Shown: positions 24,057 through 38,255, numbered from the stretch's first letter. The stretch is DNA of 64,000 nucleotides from Tillus elongatus (GCA_964006375.1 OZ023266.1:161006575-161070574), one strand, 5' to 3'. Numbers and translations: made by a program. The notes: generated from the letters alone by a model not told the origin.

Positions 24057-25497
24057 ATTCCCTAGTAACTGGAAAACTGTTCGAATACAACCCGTCCCCA
24101 AGAAAGGATCCAAAGTGTTTCCTAGCAACTACAGGCCTATTTATCTTCTGTCAGTCGTCTCTAAAGTGATGGAAAAGTACATAAACACCGAATGACTAAA
24201 ATTTCTTGAAAAACACAGTCTAATCCACGACAGGCCGTATGGATTCCGTCAGCGCAGATCAACTGCCGACCTCCTTTCCTTTGTCACCCATTCTTGGAAC
24301 AAGTCTATGGAACTACACGGTGAATCCCAGATTGTCGCTCTAGACATATCCAAAGCATTCGACCAGGTCTGGCACGCAGCGCTGCTTAATAAACTTTCGG
24401 CCTATGGCCTACCACCAAAACTGTGTACCTGGACAGCAAATTTCCTCTCCAACCGGAGCATTTCTGTTGTCGAGGATGGCCGTTCCTCTACACTGTATCC
24501 AATTAATGCAGGAGTTCCTCAATGTTCAGCTTTAGCCCCTACTTTGTTTCTTCTCCACATCAATGACCTCCTCTATAGCACATCAGTTCACAGTTACGCG
24601 GACGACAGCACTCTCCACTCAAATATACAATATTCTAAGCCTGTCTCTTTAGCCCAATTAGATGAGGATCGTAGACTCATGGAGGGTTCTGTCTCCGTGG
24701 ATCTCCAAAAAATGTTAGACTGGGGAAGTAGAAATCTTGTACAATTCAACCCCACCAAATCACAGTCCTATTTCTTTCTCATAAGAGATACACCAGCCCT
24801 AGACCCATCACAATGGACAACCAAGTTATTAAAAGTAATGAGTCCTTTTCACTTGTTGGCATTTCTGTGGATCGAAATCTCAATTGGCACCAACATGTCA
24901 CATCAATTGCAGAAGCGGCTGCTAAGAAATTAGGTGTCCTCATCCGAGCTCGCAAATACTATTCACCAGCTTATCTCTACACCTTATATACTTCACAAAT
25001 AAGACCAAACCTCGAATACTGCTCCCACATCTGGGGTGCTGCTGCCGCTTCTACAGTCGCTATTCTGGACTCCATTCAGAAGAGAGCTATACGTCTCATC
25101 GGGGACGGCACCCAAACGCTGCCATCCATAGTCCACCGACGTGCCGTTGGTGACCTCTCTCTCTTTTATAGATATCTGCACGGGCACTGCTCAGAGGAGC
25201 TTTCTTCCATAATTCCTCCACCTGCTGCCCCCAACAGATCTACCAGGGGAACAGAGCGAATGCACCCTTTTACTGTCCAGGTCACCAGGCATAGAACATC
25301 TTGTTATTCCCGCTCTTTTGTCCCGAGAACTTCCAAGTTGTGGAATTCCTTGCCGGCACATGTTTTTCCTTCTCCCCTGAACCTCCAAACCTTCAAGTCC
25401 AGAATTAACAAGTTGCCTCTTTCCTCCTTGTCGACACCCACGGTACGATAGTAGTTGGGCTGTAAGCCCTCGTGGTGTGTTGTTGAAATAAAAAATT
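24057..25497 (+). pseudogene. LINE L1, copy B, 3' part: reverse transcriptase
   Basis: Resumes at the interrupted base and encodes RT blocks: IVALDISKAFDQVWH (catalytic Asp), AGVPQCSALAPTLFLLHIND, then YADDSTLH (active site YADD). The main frame is 24307-24933; a frameshift passes to 24813-25451 with the thumb and C-terminal region (RPNLEYCSHIWG, SLFYRYLHGHCS). A stop also lies near 24193. It ends with a short AT-rich tail after CCCTCGTGGTGTGTTG, the same 3' end as copy C. Confidence 0.85.
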
Positions 25498-25507
25498 AAA
25501 AAAACGC

Positions 25508-25765
25508 TGAGGAAAAAAGTCAGAATTCTGAGATAAAAAGTCAGCATTCTGTGATAGAAACACAGAATACTAACACAAAAGTATGAATTCTGACCTTTTT
25601 ATCTCAGAATTCTACATAAAAAAGTCTGGATTATGTAATAGAGACTCAGAAATCTAACATAAAAACTCAGAATTCTGAGATAAAAAGTCATAATTTTGAC
25701 ATAAAAACTCAGACATCTGAGATAAAAAAGTACTCAGCATTCTGTAATGGGGACTCTAACATAGT
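25508..25765. repeat. Degenerate minisatellite of about 20-22 bp
   Basis: About a dozen imperfect units built on AAAAAGTCAGAATTCTGAGA. Each contains all or part of the 12-bp palindrome TCAGAATTCTGA. Confidence 0.8.
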
Positions 25766-25784
25766 CAGTTTGAATTTTAATATG

Positions 25785-27108
<1,324 letters not shown>

Positions 27109-27182
27109 ATACAAAACATTTATTATTGACAAGCACACTTGGAGAACCCAAATCACCACAACACATTTTAAAAAAGACCTGA

Positions 27183-27221
27183 CGATCGTTTCACTAACCA
27201 AGTTAGCGTCATCAGGGGATG
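27183..27221 (-). ncRNA. Hammerhead-like ribozyme motif in PLE1 terminal repeat
   Basis: The minus strand reads CTGATGA, then a stem GCTAAC/GTTAGT with a short loop, then GAAAC and ATCGTC. These are the order and words of a hammerhead core with a minimal stem III, as reported for Penelope elements. One extra base separates the core from stem II, and stem I is not cleanly paired at its first position, so activity is uncertain. The partner repeat at 28863 lacks the CTGATGA box. Confidence 0.45.
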
Positions 27222-27559
27222 AAAAATTCTAACTATTTTAAAAACTATCATCACCCTATATAGCGGATCTTAGGTAAAGGGATCGAACTGAGATGGGAAA
27301 ATAAACACAGGCAAATTCTGCAGTGTATTGTATTTTTATCGCGGGACGAGGTTTGCACTGTCACTGTCCCTACTAACTTATCTAAAATGTGTCCATCTCT
27401 AGTAATTTTGGAAAGGTTTAACGACACCTAAATTAACATAGTTTGCTTTGTCGGAACTATCTGTATTATTATGTTATCTCTAGGACGTGTTAAAACGTGG
27501 GAATTTTTATTTAGTGAAGCAATCGATCAGGTGACTCGTAATCGGCGGTTGTGCCACGT

Positions 27560-28862
27560 TCATACAATTTTTGTTGTAACTATATTTCGCAATATATATA
27601 CTTTCGAAGGAATTTAGCTGTCCTGGTTGTCTAACATTTTTTTATTAATTTCAGATTATCTTCATTAACGTGATGATTATTATCCCAAATATATCAGGCG
27701 ACAGTAGATCTATCAATAGTACCGTAATGTAATTGGGCTAAGTGTTCTTTGAATCTAACTCCAATCGATCTTTTTGTTAGCCCGACGTACTTAAGATTAC
27801 AATCTTTACAACTTATTTCATAAATTCCCGACATTTTGTCCGTGCTATCCTTGTCTTTTGGGTTACCTAGCAAGTTTTTTAAGGTATTTTTTTGTCGAAA
27901 ATGTTAGCTGCAAGTTGACTTTTTTTAAAATGCTATCTAGACCCCTCGTGATTCGAGGTTCAAATGGTAAGCAAACAAAGTTTATTTCAGATTTCTGTCT
28001 TTTAAACGTTGTTGATTCCGTCAACATTTTGTTTGTTGATTAATTTTTCCACCAGGCAAGCAGTGTATCTGTTATATTCGGCCACGTTCTTAATATAATT
28101 TAATTCTTTGGTATATCCACTTTTGTTTAAAGGAAAATTAATTTACCGATTTACTAAAAAAATTTAGACAGGCCATTTTTTGTGCATACGTATGATGTGA
28201 GTCGTTCGGAATGTAGCTTATAGTGGTGGTTTCCTTTCTATAGACATCGAATTCTAAAGTGTCTGTATTCTTGATAACTAATACATCTAGAAAGGGTAAT
28301 TTATTATTAATTTCTAATTCGTGAGTACATTTTATAGAATCAAATTTATTGTTTAATCTGGCAATAAAATCATCTATTCTGCAAATGTTTGTGTTAAACA
28401 CTGCGAAAATATCATCCACATAACGAAACCACACTCTAGGAAAATAACTATTTTCACTTTCAAGATCTGTTTCAAATCTGCTCATGAAAAGGTCTGCAAT
28501 AAATAGCGATAGCCGCTTGCCGTACTTTGGGTTTCTTCAAAAATTCATTGTTGAACTGAAAAATATTTTGTTTGATACAAAGGCTTGTTAAAGTTAAATA
28601 TTCTTTGCAGACATTTTCATTTATGTTATTCATTTTTAACAACTGCTCTAAGTATTTTAAAGTTTGCTCAGTGGGAATGCTAAAAAACAATTAGGTTACA
28701 TGAATGGAATTAAAACCTCGCCTTCAGTCAATTTAACCTCTTTAATCTTATTAATAAGTTCAAGTGAATTTGTTACTGAAAAACTTTTCTGTTGGACGAG
28801 CAAGCCTTTAAACTCATCTGTCAGCCACTTTGCTAAATTATATGTCCGGGAATCTATAGCCT
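27560..28862 (-). pseudogene. Penelope RT plus GIY-YIG endonuclease, decayed
   Basis: In order on the minus strand: DSRTYNLAKWLTDEFKGL (about 28855), VTNSLELINKIKEVKLTEGE, LFFSIPTEQTLKYLEQLL (28690-28472), a shift to FIADLFMSRFETDLE, the RT active site WFRYVDDIFAVFN (28485-28138) and LPFLDVLVIKNTDTLEFDVY. Further on is the GIY-YIG nuclease, SGIYEISCKDCNLKYVGLTK (27835-27775), followed by VRFKEHLAQLH. The YVDD and GIY...YVG motifs and their order identify Penelope. Frameshifts and stops at several points. Confidence 0.85.
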
Positions 28863-28945
28863 AACTTGGTTAGTGAAACGATCGTCAGGTCTTTTTTTAA
28901 ATGTGTTGTGGTGATTTGGGTTCTCCAAGTGTGCTTGTCAGTGCT

Positions 28946-29235
28946 CATCACAGGTTCAAATCTTCATTTAGTGACATTTATTATTGCTTAAAATGGGTGA
29001 TATGACAAAAAAAAGAAGGAACAATAAAACTCATGAACATATATCCATATAAACATTTTATTTCATAACTTTTGAGGAGCATTTAAAGCAAAACAAGTGT
29101 AATAACAATTTTTATTTACTGTTTTAATAACCAATAGTCCTTTGTATGTTTTATAAATATCGTTTGTATAAAGTGTGAATACAAGTTTTAATCTCTACTA
29201 TCTCAACTATTTACATTATCTTTATTTACACTTTA
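28946..29235 (-). other. Likely 3' untranslated region of VPS54
   Basis: AT-rich sequence after the VPS54 stop on the minus strand. Several TTTATT words (AATAAA on the minus strand) near 29220, 29115 and 29055 could serve as poly(A) signals. I cannot choose between them. Confidence 0.45.
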
Positions 29236-29445
29236 TTACCTAGTCCAAATATCTTCCATTGCTTTATCAGACAAGTGTTTCTCTGGTAATACTTTTAAGG
29301 TTTTCATGGTCTCTAAATAGAATATAATCTCAGTCGTTACTAATCCATGCTGTGGACCACCGTTACTTAGGATGTTCATCTTGATTAGTTGGTCTCGCAG
29401 TCTGTCTTTGAAATTTTTATGGATTGTTTCGTATATATCACTAAC
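29236..29445 (-). CDS. VPS54: VPS54, exon 3 (C-terminus)
   Basis: Acceptor TTGATTTCAG precedes 29445. The exon opens in phase 0 with VSDIYETIHKNFKDRL and ends DKAMEDIWTR followed by TAA at 29238-29236. MNILSNGGPQHGLVTTE matches the near-invariant end of Vps54 (NGGPQ-GLVT). 69 codons plus stop. It joins directly to the PEEQ end of exon 2. Confidence 0.9.
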   Translation of the reverse strand, partial: VSDIYETIHKNFKDRLRDQLIKMNILSNGGPQHGLVTTEIIFYLETMKTLKVLPEKHLSDKAMEDIWTR

Positions 29446-29994
29446 CTGAAATCAATTTTAAATATACTTAAGAGTTGGCCTACAGAAAAAAAGTATCTAT
29501 AAGAGATTGTAATTATTACAGACTATAAAGCATAAACTCGAAACATTAAAACAACAATGAATACCATATTTCACTAAAATAATCATCAGAAAAGAAAATT
29601 TGTTGAATAAAAGTGTGGCTACCCCAAACTTTCAGCCCCTCCTGCTGCAATGAGTTGATATTAAGCTTCAAAACGTTAGACTTTATATATTTTATTTATT
29701 TATTCATACACCATCCAACAGCTAAATTAACGTTGGGAGGATACACAAAGCAAAATAATAATAATCAAACAAACTATACAATAGAGAGATCCACTAGTTG
29801 CATGGCTTTGAAAACATTTTTATCTCTGTTATATTACATGAGACCATATCTAGGCCGTCCTGCAGTACTGAGCAATCACATCTGGTAAATTGGAGATGAT
29901 TGCAGCAATCACGTACGAGCTGTGGGGAGATAGAATTTGCCTTGAAAACATGCAGGAACGTGAGGCACATTGAATTATTAAATTATTTTTATTT

Positions 29995-30137
<143 letters not shown>

Positions 30138-31818
30138 CAGGGTGGCACATTGAAAACGAAACAGACCGATTTGCGACCAGAGTAATTTTTTTTAAGAAAC
30201 GCTGAAACATGTCAATTTTAATATTGAGGGGGACATGTTTTGACATAAAACAACTTTGTCACATCAACTCCTTAATGGTGGTGATAACAACCCTTATATT
30301 TTAAATAGGGAACATGGGTCCAGTGTTGCATCATTAGAAAGCTCTTTCTTTTCTGAATTCAGCACACTAATTTTTTTGGAAGTTTTATCAACTCGTTTAA
30401 AAATTATTCACAGTTGTAGTTGCAAGAACGTATTTCATTCATTGTGATAATAAATGCACTAATTAGTCAATTTTTCATAAAAAAAAAACAACTAAAAAAC
30501 AAAACCAAAAGTTCAAAAATATTTATTCAGTTACGTAAGTGTTCAAATTGTTGACCACCAGCTTCCATACAAAAGTACAAATTTTGTTCAAAACGAGCTC
30601 TGACATTCTGGAGCATTTGTGGAGTTATTAGATGGCATTCTTTAACAATGCGTCTTTGTAATTCTTCCAGAGACTCCGGCTCTGTTGCGTAAATTCTACT
30701 CTTTAAATGGCCCCATAGAAAGAAGTCTAAAGGAGTTAATTCCGGTGATCTAGGGGGGCACTCAATAGCACCTCTATGCCCAATCCATTGCTCTGGAAAC
30801 ACTCTGTTCAAAAACTCCCTAACACGTTGTGAAAAATGGGGAGGAGCTCCATCTTGTTGAAATGCTAATTGATTCTATTGATAGCGATCCTCATTTTCAA
30901 CAATGTCAATTAGTAGGGGGTAAACGATATCTTATAGTAACTCCAAATGCGTTTCGCCACTCAAATTGCCATCAAGAAAAATTGGTCTGATTAAATGGTC
31001 TCCAAAATCCCAGTCCATTCAATTTCTGTGGAGTTTGAGTGTGGACTTAGTGAAAATTTCTTGGATTCTTATCTGCCCAATAACGACAATTATGACGATT
31101 GACTGTAGAGTTTAATAAAAACGTACACTCGTCTGAAAAACAGATATTGAACAGAAAGTTCCCGTTATCAGCTATTCGTGCAGTCATAACTTCACAAAAC
31201 TCCAGCCGCTGATCAAAATCATCTTCATTCAGTTGTTGTACAAGATGAATTTTATACGGGTGAAATTTATGATGCTTCAATGTTCGCTGAATAGTTCTTC
31301 TTTTGATGTTTGAAACAGTGGCCAATTTTCTCGTGCTCAAAGTTGGGTCTGCAGCAATTTGTCCTAAAACTTCGATCTCAGTAGTCTCATTTTTTACCGG
31401 AAATTCACGTTGAGGATCCCGTTTTTTGTTGCTACTGAACCACTTTGTTGAAACTTTGCAACTAACTCCAAAATGTATTTTCTGTTAACATTTATGTTCG
31501 GATGTCGTTCATTAAACAAATTTGTGGTACGGGTTGGCACAGTCATCGTTTTGGAAAAAAAGAGTAATTATTTCAACTCTTTCTTCTACAGAATACACCA
31601 TTCTGGAATTAATTTTCGGTAGTACTATCAAGTATCAAACCGACCGATAAACTGAAATAATAAACCGCATTTCTCTCATTCCGATATGAAATGTTGTGAT
31701 AGTCAATTTTTTGGTTACAAACCAACAAAACATTGACTATCAGCACATTTATTATCGGAACGAGTGAAATGCGTTTTTGCATCTTCAACTGTGTATAATT
31801 TTTAAACAAGTTGATAAA
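30138..31818 (-). mobile_element. Mariner-like M2, copy 2, truncated
   Basis: The left TIR begins CAGGGTGGCACATTG next to TA in the AT array. Sequence parallels copy 1 until about 31818, where similarity stops. The right TIR is absent. The hairpin seen in copy 1 is at 31666-31773. Confidence 0.8.
30527..31601 (-). pseudogene. Transposase of M2 copy 2, inactive
   Basis: ATG at 31601 by comparison with copy 1. HTH and first catalytic region at 31340-31047 (KLATVSNIKRRTIQR, CFSDECTFLLN). After breaks, FQQDGAPPHFSQRVREF holds the second Asp lost in copy 1, and 30811-30527 encodes SPELTPLDFFLWGHLKSR and a complete C-terminus ending HLRN. At least three frameshifts or stops. Together the two copies show the ancestral motif order. 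Confidence 0.8.
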
Positions 31819-32289
<471 letters not shown>

Positions 32290-32473
32290 CAGGGTCATTG
32301 ATGGTCGTTGGTAGGTTAGACGTTTATGGAAAACGGAACATAGGATTAATCTGAAAATTTGGATACTGCCATAAATAGGCACGACCTGTCTTTCTAAAAT
32401 ATTTTCATTTTGGCGGTGTTGCCGCTTCTACTCAAAAGTAGTAACAACTTTCTTATTTTTAATGGGATACCTG
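32290..32473. mobile_element. MITE-like unit, 184 bp, TA-flanked
   Basis: Left end CAGGGTCATTGATGG. The inverse of the right end is CAGGTATCCCATT. TA lies on both sides (32288-32289, 32474-32475). Ends resemble those of DD41D-type mariners. No coding capacity. Only the outer few bases match, so this is tentative. Confidence 0.4.
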
Positions 32474-32599
32474 TATATTATTTTCTTTTTAGAATTGAAA
32501 TTTCTTTATGATCATTTTTTCTTAATAGCACCCATCTAAATGTATTTATTTCATGTGATTCTCTTGGGATATAAATATCGAAGGTGGTATCTTTAGCGC

Positions 32600-33076
32600 T
32601 ACCCCTGACACCCCTTCAGCGTTACCACAACACAATACTATCAAACTCTGCTTCGGAATTTTGTACCCTGCTGCATTTTTTTTCGTTTTTAAAAGCTAAA
32701 GTTTTAGTAGGTAAGAGCTTCCAGTACAATGCAGTTTTGTCTACATTATAAAATTGCTCTGGACTGAAACCACTCTTCTATAAAATTTCCCAAAGTCTTC
32801 TTTGAACTGATCCACTGCGTTTTGATTACTGCTAAGTTTTTCCCCCTGAACACTTATTTGCCGTATGCCATGTTGCTGTTTAAATCTAGTTAGCCAACCA
32901 GAAGAAGCATTAAAGTCACCACTTAATTTAAGTCCTTGAAAAAACTGCAGCGCCTTTACCGTGCACACTGCTCCAGATACAGGAATCCCTTGAGCTCTTT
33001 GCTGGTTAAACCATAAAACCATGGCCTTGTCTAATTTGTCATACGTCGCAGTTTTCATAGTTTTCCATTTAGACAT
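32600..33076 (-). pseudogene. CENP-B/jerky-like (pogo-type) transposase, N-terminal relic
   Basis: The frame 33076-32741 encodes a CENP-B-type DNA-binding region: YDKLDKAMVLWFNQQRAQG, then FNASSGWLTRFKQQHGIRQ. After a frameshift, SPEQFYNVDKTALYWKLLP, the start of the DDE domain with its first Asp changed in context (VDKTAL for the usual DETAL), continues to about 32630. The catalytic domain beyond this is absent. Fragment inside VPS54 intron 2. Confidence 0.75.
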
Positions 33077-33191
33077 AGCAGAAACACTATTTCATACTAC
33101 CATACACACTATTGGAGGTAGTGGAAAACACAAGATTTTTATTTATTACAATGTCATTCACAGTTTGATCGCCATTTCCATACTTATTAAG

Positions 33192-33192
<1 letters not shown>

Positions 33193-33248
<56 letters not shown>
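33193..33248. repeat. (AT)n microsatellite
   Basis: About 56 bp of AT. Confidence 0.95.
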
Positions 33249-33251
<3 letters not shown>

Positions 33252-33479
33252 GAAAAGCAAAAATATACATAAAATTAATATAATTGTACCCTAAACGTTG
33301 CAGTATTAGTAAATCGTATTAAAAATACCAATTTTGTGTGAAATTTTGATCTTGGCGATGACTTTAAAAGTGTTGATTCAACCTTTGCCAACTATATTTT
33401 CCATGAAATTCCTGTAGAGGTAAAATATTAAATTGTTTGGTAATTAAGCCATTGGCATTAAATTTTGTGCACAGGTAAG

Positions 33480-33640
33480 ATCGGGTGAGAAAAAAAGGAA
33501 AGAAATAGCGGGTTGATTGGGGAAAGTGACACTTTACTATTAAAAACCGAGTAATATATCGTTTCATAAGTTTATGGGTACAGGAATATAAATATTTTCT
33601 TTGTGGCCATGTCATGGACCCTAAATTCAGTTCATGAGAG
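33480..33640. repeat. Segment shared with 7.33-7.44 kb
   Basis: Shares ATATCGTTTCA, TTTCTTTGTGG and GTCATGGACCC in the same order. Unidentified dispersed repeat. Confidence 0.55.
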
Positions 33641-33900
33641 AATGTATTTCTAAGGAGAGTAAATTATCACATCTATGAGGAAGTTATGATTCAATTTGCA
33701 GTACTATTTATAATTGTTTAAAAATCAATCTAAAAAGTTAATAAGGCATTTCATGTAATCACAGTTTGCTAAGAAGTTTATAAATAATAAAATCTGTTTA
33801 CACAACTTCTCTTATTTTACCTATTTTTCCTTGTAGTCAAGTATTTACCTGTTGAGTAAGTTTATTATTGAGAAATTTATATGTAGAAACAAAATAATAC

Positions 33901-34982
33901 CTGTTCTTCTGGTAACACACAACTAACGGCTTCATGCAGCTTCGTGAGGTGCCTGGAGATGCTCCTAAATGCTTTACTTGGTACAGGCGGCTTCGCATCC
34001 CAGTCATTTAACTGTTCACTCAGTAATGTACCCATGATGGAGAGAATTTTATTTTGAAGCTGTTGAATATGATGGCCAATGTCTCGCTCAACACTTTTTA
34101 AGCCAAGCAATGGATCACTGGTTAAAGTCTGAAAGTGAGCATACACATTCGGTATCATCCACAACACTAACTGCAATGATCTTGAAGTTAAAGCTAAATT
34201 GGTACTAGTTATAGTTTTTAAACCTGCAGTCTTTAACGCGCCAGCTCCTAACACTAATTGGCACGCTCTAGAGTTAAACGTTCGTAACAGTTCAATTAAA
34301 TTTTTACCTATAACTGGTGCCAACAACTGTAATTCATAACCGCAAACACAATATTCACTAACTAACCTAATAAGCATTAAAACTGTTCCTACAGTCACGT
34401 ATTCTTGTATTCCGATTTTTAACACTGGACTAGCTTTCTTTACAGAATGATTTGTGTTAATTTCATCATTAACAGGCGAACTTGGTAATGATTTTATTGT
34501 GGTACCTAACGATATTTTCTCCACCAAGTTCTGAAATTCTGGTGGCACATCAGACACTTTCCATCTCTCTGCATCAAGAAGAAGCGTCAGCTTCTGACTT
34601 CGCTGGCTATGGAATTTGTTTATGTAAATGCCGGCCTGTATTTTGAAAGCTGCCCTCAGAGCTGGACTCTGACGGCCACAGATTCTACCCGATAACTCGG
34701 TGAAGTTCTCAACAATATTGGCAAGTTCAGCAATTTGCTGTGAGGTTACCATTTGTTTATCAGATTGAGTACTCACTAATAAAGCTAATCTTTCATGACA
34801 ATAATCACAAACAGATACAAGTAAATCTCGTAATTTGACTTCTACGCGGCTGTGGTCCTCTAGACTCAAGAATTTTTCAGTCTCCTGGGTATCCAGATCT
34901 TGAGGTGTTATCAGACCAGCACTGGTGTCGGCAATATGCTTAATCACATCATGAACTGCTTTCACTCTTTGAATTAATTTAC
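33901..34982 (-). CDS. VPS54: VPS54, exon 2 (central and C-terminal region)
   Basis: Acceptor TTCTTTACAG before 34982, donor CAG|GTATTA at 33901. 1082 nt; phase 1 at its 5' side and phase 0 at its 3' side. Motifs of the family: GRQSPALRAAFKIQAG (near ICGR), FHSQRSQKLTLLLDAERWK, the VPPEFQNLVEKIS segment, YVTVGTVLMLIRLVSEYC, FNSRACQLVLGAGALKTAGL, and TKLHEAVSCVLPEEQ. These make up the rod-like C-terminal part of a CATCHR tethering subunit. Confidence 0.93.
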
Positions 34983-35591
34983 CTGTAAAGAAAAAGAAAA
35001 CACATTGAAACATGTCACAATTAATTGGGCTCAAAAATCGACAATTTAACAATTTTAACTAGTGATGGGCAGAATCGTTCATTTCCGTGAGTTGACTCAC
35101 ATGAATCAACTCACTAAAAATGAGTCGATTCACTGAGTCGACTCACGGATTCATTCATGAGTCTATGACTGAATTGGAGTTTAGCTGTTTTGGGTATTGT
35201 ATGAATCTATGTTTAATGGTAACTGAGCCACTAAATTCTTTTGAACCACTCTTCTTTTTGAGGGCTCTTATGATTTATAATTTCTAAAACACAAATTTGC
35301 TTTCGGAGAAAAAAAAAACATTAAAAAAAAGGTGCTCCTAAAAATAATAGTTATTTTAATGAAACTTGGTAAACAGGTTACCCTTAAAAGGGCTGTACTA
35401 TAAAAGTTAAAGTTTTCAGGGTAATTAAAAATGGAGTTATTAAAATAATTTAAAAGACTTCTTTAACAATTCGCTACCATAACACACTTGTTGCGTCTTA
35501 GCTTTTAAGTAGTAAAAAGGATTTTTTTTTAAAGCTGGGGACATAAGAGGAAGACACTGTACTTTTTGTTTAACAATTTACTGATGATTCA

Positions 35592-35694
<103 letters not shown>

Positions 35695-35741
35695 CATACT
35701 TGGTTCTTGGATTGAACCGCGCCCAGAATTTATGAAAACTC

Positions 35742-35780
35742 GACGTTTCGGCTCCTGTTTTGGAGCCATTTTTAAGAGGT
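35742..35780 (-). ncRNA. Degenerate hammerhead-like motif in PLE2 repeat
   Basis: Minus strand: stem GGCTCC/GGAGCC around a 6-nt loop, then GAAACGTC, the right half of a minimal hammerhead. The expected CTGAAGA-type box reads CTTAAAAA, so essential G positions are gone. The inverted copy (36948-36986 on the plus strand) has the same defect. Predicted inactive. Confidence 0.45.
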
Positions 35781-35783
35781 AAA

Positions 35784-36483
35784 GGAAATATGTAAGGATA
35801 CTCTAAGGCCTCAATCTGCCTACTCCTTAGAGTGGTGGACAAAGGTGGGTAAAAAAAATATGTAAGGACACTCTAAGGCCTCAATCTGCCTACTCCTTAG
35901 AGTGGTGGACAAAGGTGGGTAAAGGAAATATGTAAGGACACTCTAAGGCCTCAATCTGCCTACTCCTTAGAGTGGTGGACAAAGGTGGGTAAAGGAAATA
36001 TGTAAGGACACTCTAAGGCCTCAATCTGCCTACTCCTTAGAGTGACGGACAAAGGTGGGTAAAGGAAATATGTAAGGACACTCTAAGGCCTCAATCTGCC
36101 TATTCCTTAGAGTGGTGGACAAAGGAGGGTAAAAGAAATATGTAAGGACACTCTACGGCCTCAATCTGCCTACTCCTTAGAGTGGTGGACAAAGGTGTGT
36201 AAAGGAAATATGTAGGGACACTCTAAGGCCTCAATCTGCCTACTCCTTAGAGTGGTGGACAAAGGTGGGTAAAGGAAATATGTAAGGACACTCTAAGGCC
36301 TCAATCTGCCTATTCATTAGAGTGGTGGACAAAGGTGGGTAAAGGAAATATGTAAGGACACTCTAAGGCCTCAATCTGCCTACTCCTTAGAGTGGTGGAC
36401 AAAGGTGGGTAAAGGAAATATGTAAGGACACTCTAAGGCCTCAATCTGCCTACTCCTTAGAGCGGTGGACAAAAGTGGGTTGG
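35784..36483. repeat. Minisatellite: ten 70-bp units
   Basis: Units start at 35784, 35854, 35924 and so on every 70 bp to 36414, nearly identical. Each contains CACTCTAAGG and its perfect inverse CCTTAGAGTG separated by 16 nt, so each can form a hairpin. About 1.3 units recur inverted at 36843-36950, which places the unit inside the Penelope terminal repeat. Confidence 0.95.
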
Positions 36484-36489
36484 GTTGTT

Positions 36490-36835
36490 GTAGCTCGATT
36501 ACGGGGCCTCAATCTCCCTACTCCCCAAATCACGCCGGAGATCGTCTGTGAGGTCTCAGTGTGTTCAACCCTAGGCCTCAGAGAGATCTGGCAGTTCGTT
36601 GCAAGTCTTGTCTTATATTTAAAGTTGTAAACCGGTGCTATTGTTTTGGCATTATCGAAGTCTATTTTGTGCCCTGTATGAATATGATGCATGGCCAGAG
36701 CCGATGAGGGGTCGGATTTTCTAACTGCGAGGGTGTGTTCATATATTCTATTGTGGATGTGTCTATTTGTTTGTCCTACATAAGTTCGGGAACAGTCGGA
36801 ACAAAGAATTTAGTAAACTCCGTGGGATTCGTTTG
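36490..36835 (-). pseudogene. GIY-YIG endonuclease domain of Penelope, partial
   Basis: Minus strand: HGVY, a stop in place of a residue, ILCSDCSRTYVGQTNRHIH, RIYEHTLAVRKSDPSSALA, MHHIHTGHKIDFDNAKTIAP. The GVY...YVGQT spacing and the Cys pair are typical of the Penelope nuclease. The nuclease makes the target nick for retrotransposition. Inactive: internal stop and no RT. Confidence 0.8.
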
Positions 36836-37070
36836 GAATCGTATCCTTGGAGTGTCCTTACATATTTCCTTTACCCACCTTTGTCCACCACTCTAAGGAG
36901 TAGGCAGATTGAGGCCTTAGAGTATCCTTACATATTTCCTTTACCTCTTAAAAATGGCTCCAAAACAGAAGCCGAAACGTCGAGTTTTCATAAATTCTGG
37001 ACGCGGTTCAACCCCAAGAACCAAGTATTTCTCACATTAAAGACCGCGGAAAACTTTCTGAATAAATATA

Positions 37071-37072
<2 letters not shown>

Positions 37073-37159
<87 letters not shown>
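37073..37159. repeat. (AT)n microsatellite
   Basis: About 87 bp of AT shortly after the PLE2 inverted end. Confidence 0.95.
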
Positions 37160-37162
<3 letters not shown>

Positions 37163-37294
37163 CATAGTCTAAAAGCGATGCTGCCTTATGGTCGTAACCA
37201 CGACGATGCCTAGAGCACAGCCCCTTTTTGTTCATTCCGGCTTCTTCACCCCATCAATTGAATAAGGTTTTCAAAAAGTTTTTCTCCTAGTGAA

Positions 37295-37475
<181 letters not shown>

Positions 37476-37599
37476 AATAATCAATCAAGCTTCCATTTTA
37501 AGCCCATTATCCTTTCAATTAGATAAAAGCTCATAAATTTGTCAACCAGAAGATTAAAGTAGTTGGTCGACCTTGTCCGTGCAATATTAGGGAATTATT

Positions 37600-38240
<641 letters not shown>

Positions 38241-38252
38241 TTTTAAATGGCA

Positions 38253-38255
<3 letters not shown>

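Larger units (their letters stand above)
27126..28945 (-). mobile_element. Penelope-like element (PLE1) with inverted terminal repeats
   Basis: About 83-93 bp at each end (27126-27218 and 28863-28945) are inverse complements, sharing GACAAGCACACTTGGAGAAC and CACCACAACACATTT. Between them on the minus strand are a Penelope RT and a GIY-YIG endonuclease. 5'-truncated: the RT begins inside the domain. The pLTR-like repeats in opposite orientation recall arrangements known for Penelope elements. Confidence 0.82.

Noticed and set aside
35784..36483. Regular 70-bp repeats as a possible CRISPR array
   Set aside because: Units are contiguous and near-identical with no variable spacers, in a eukaryotic Penelope context.
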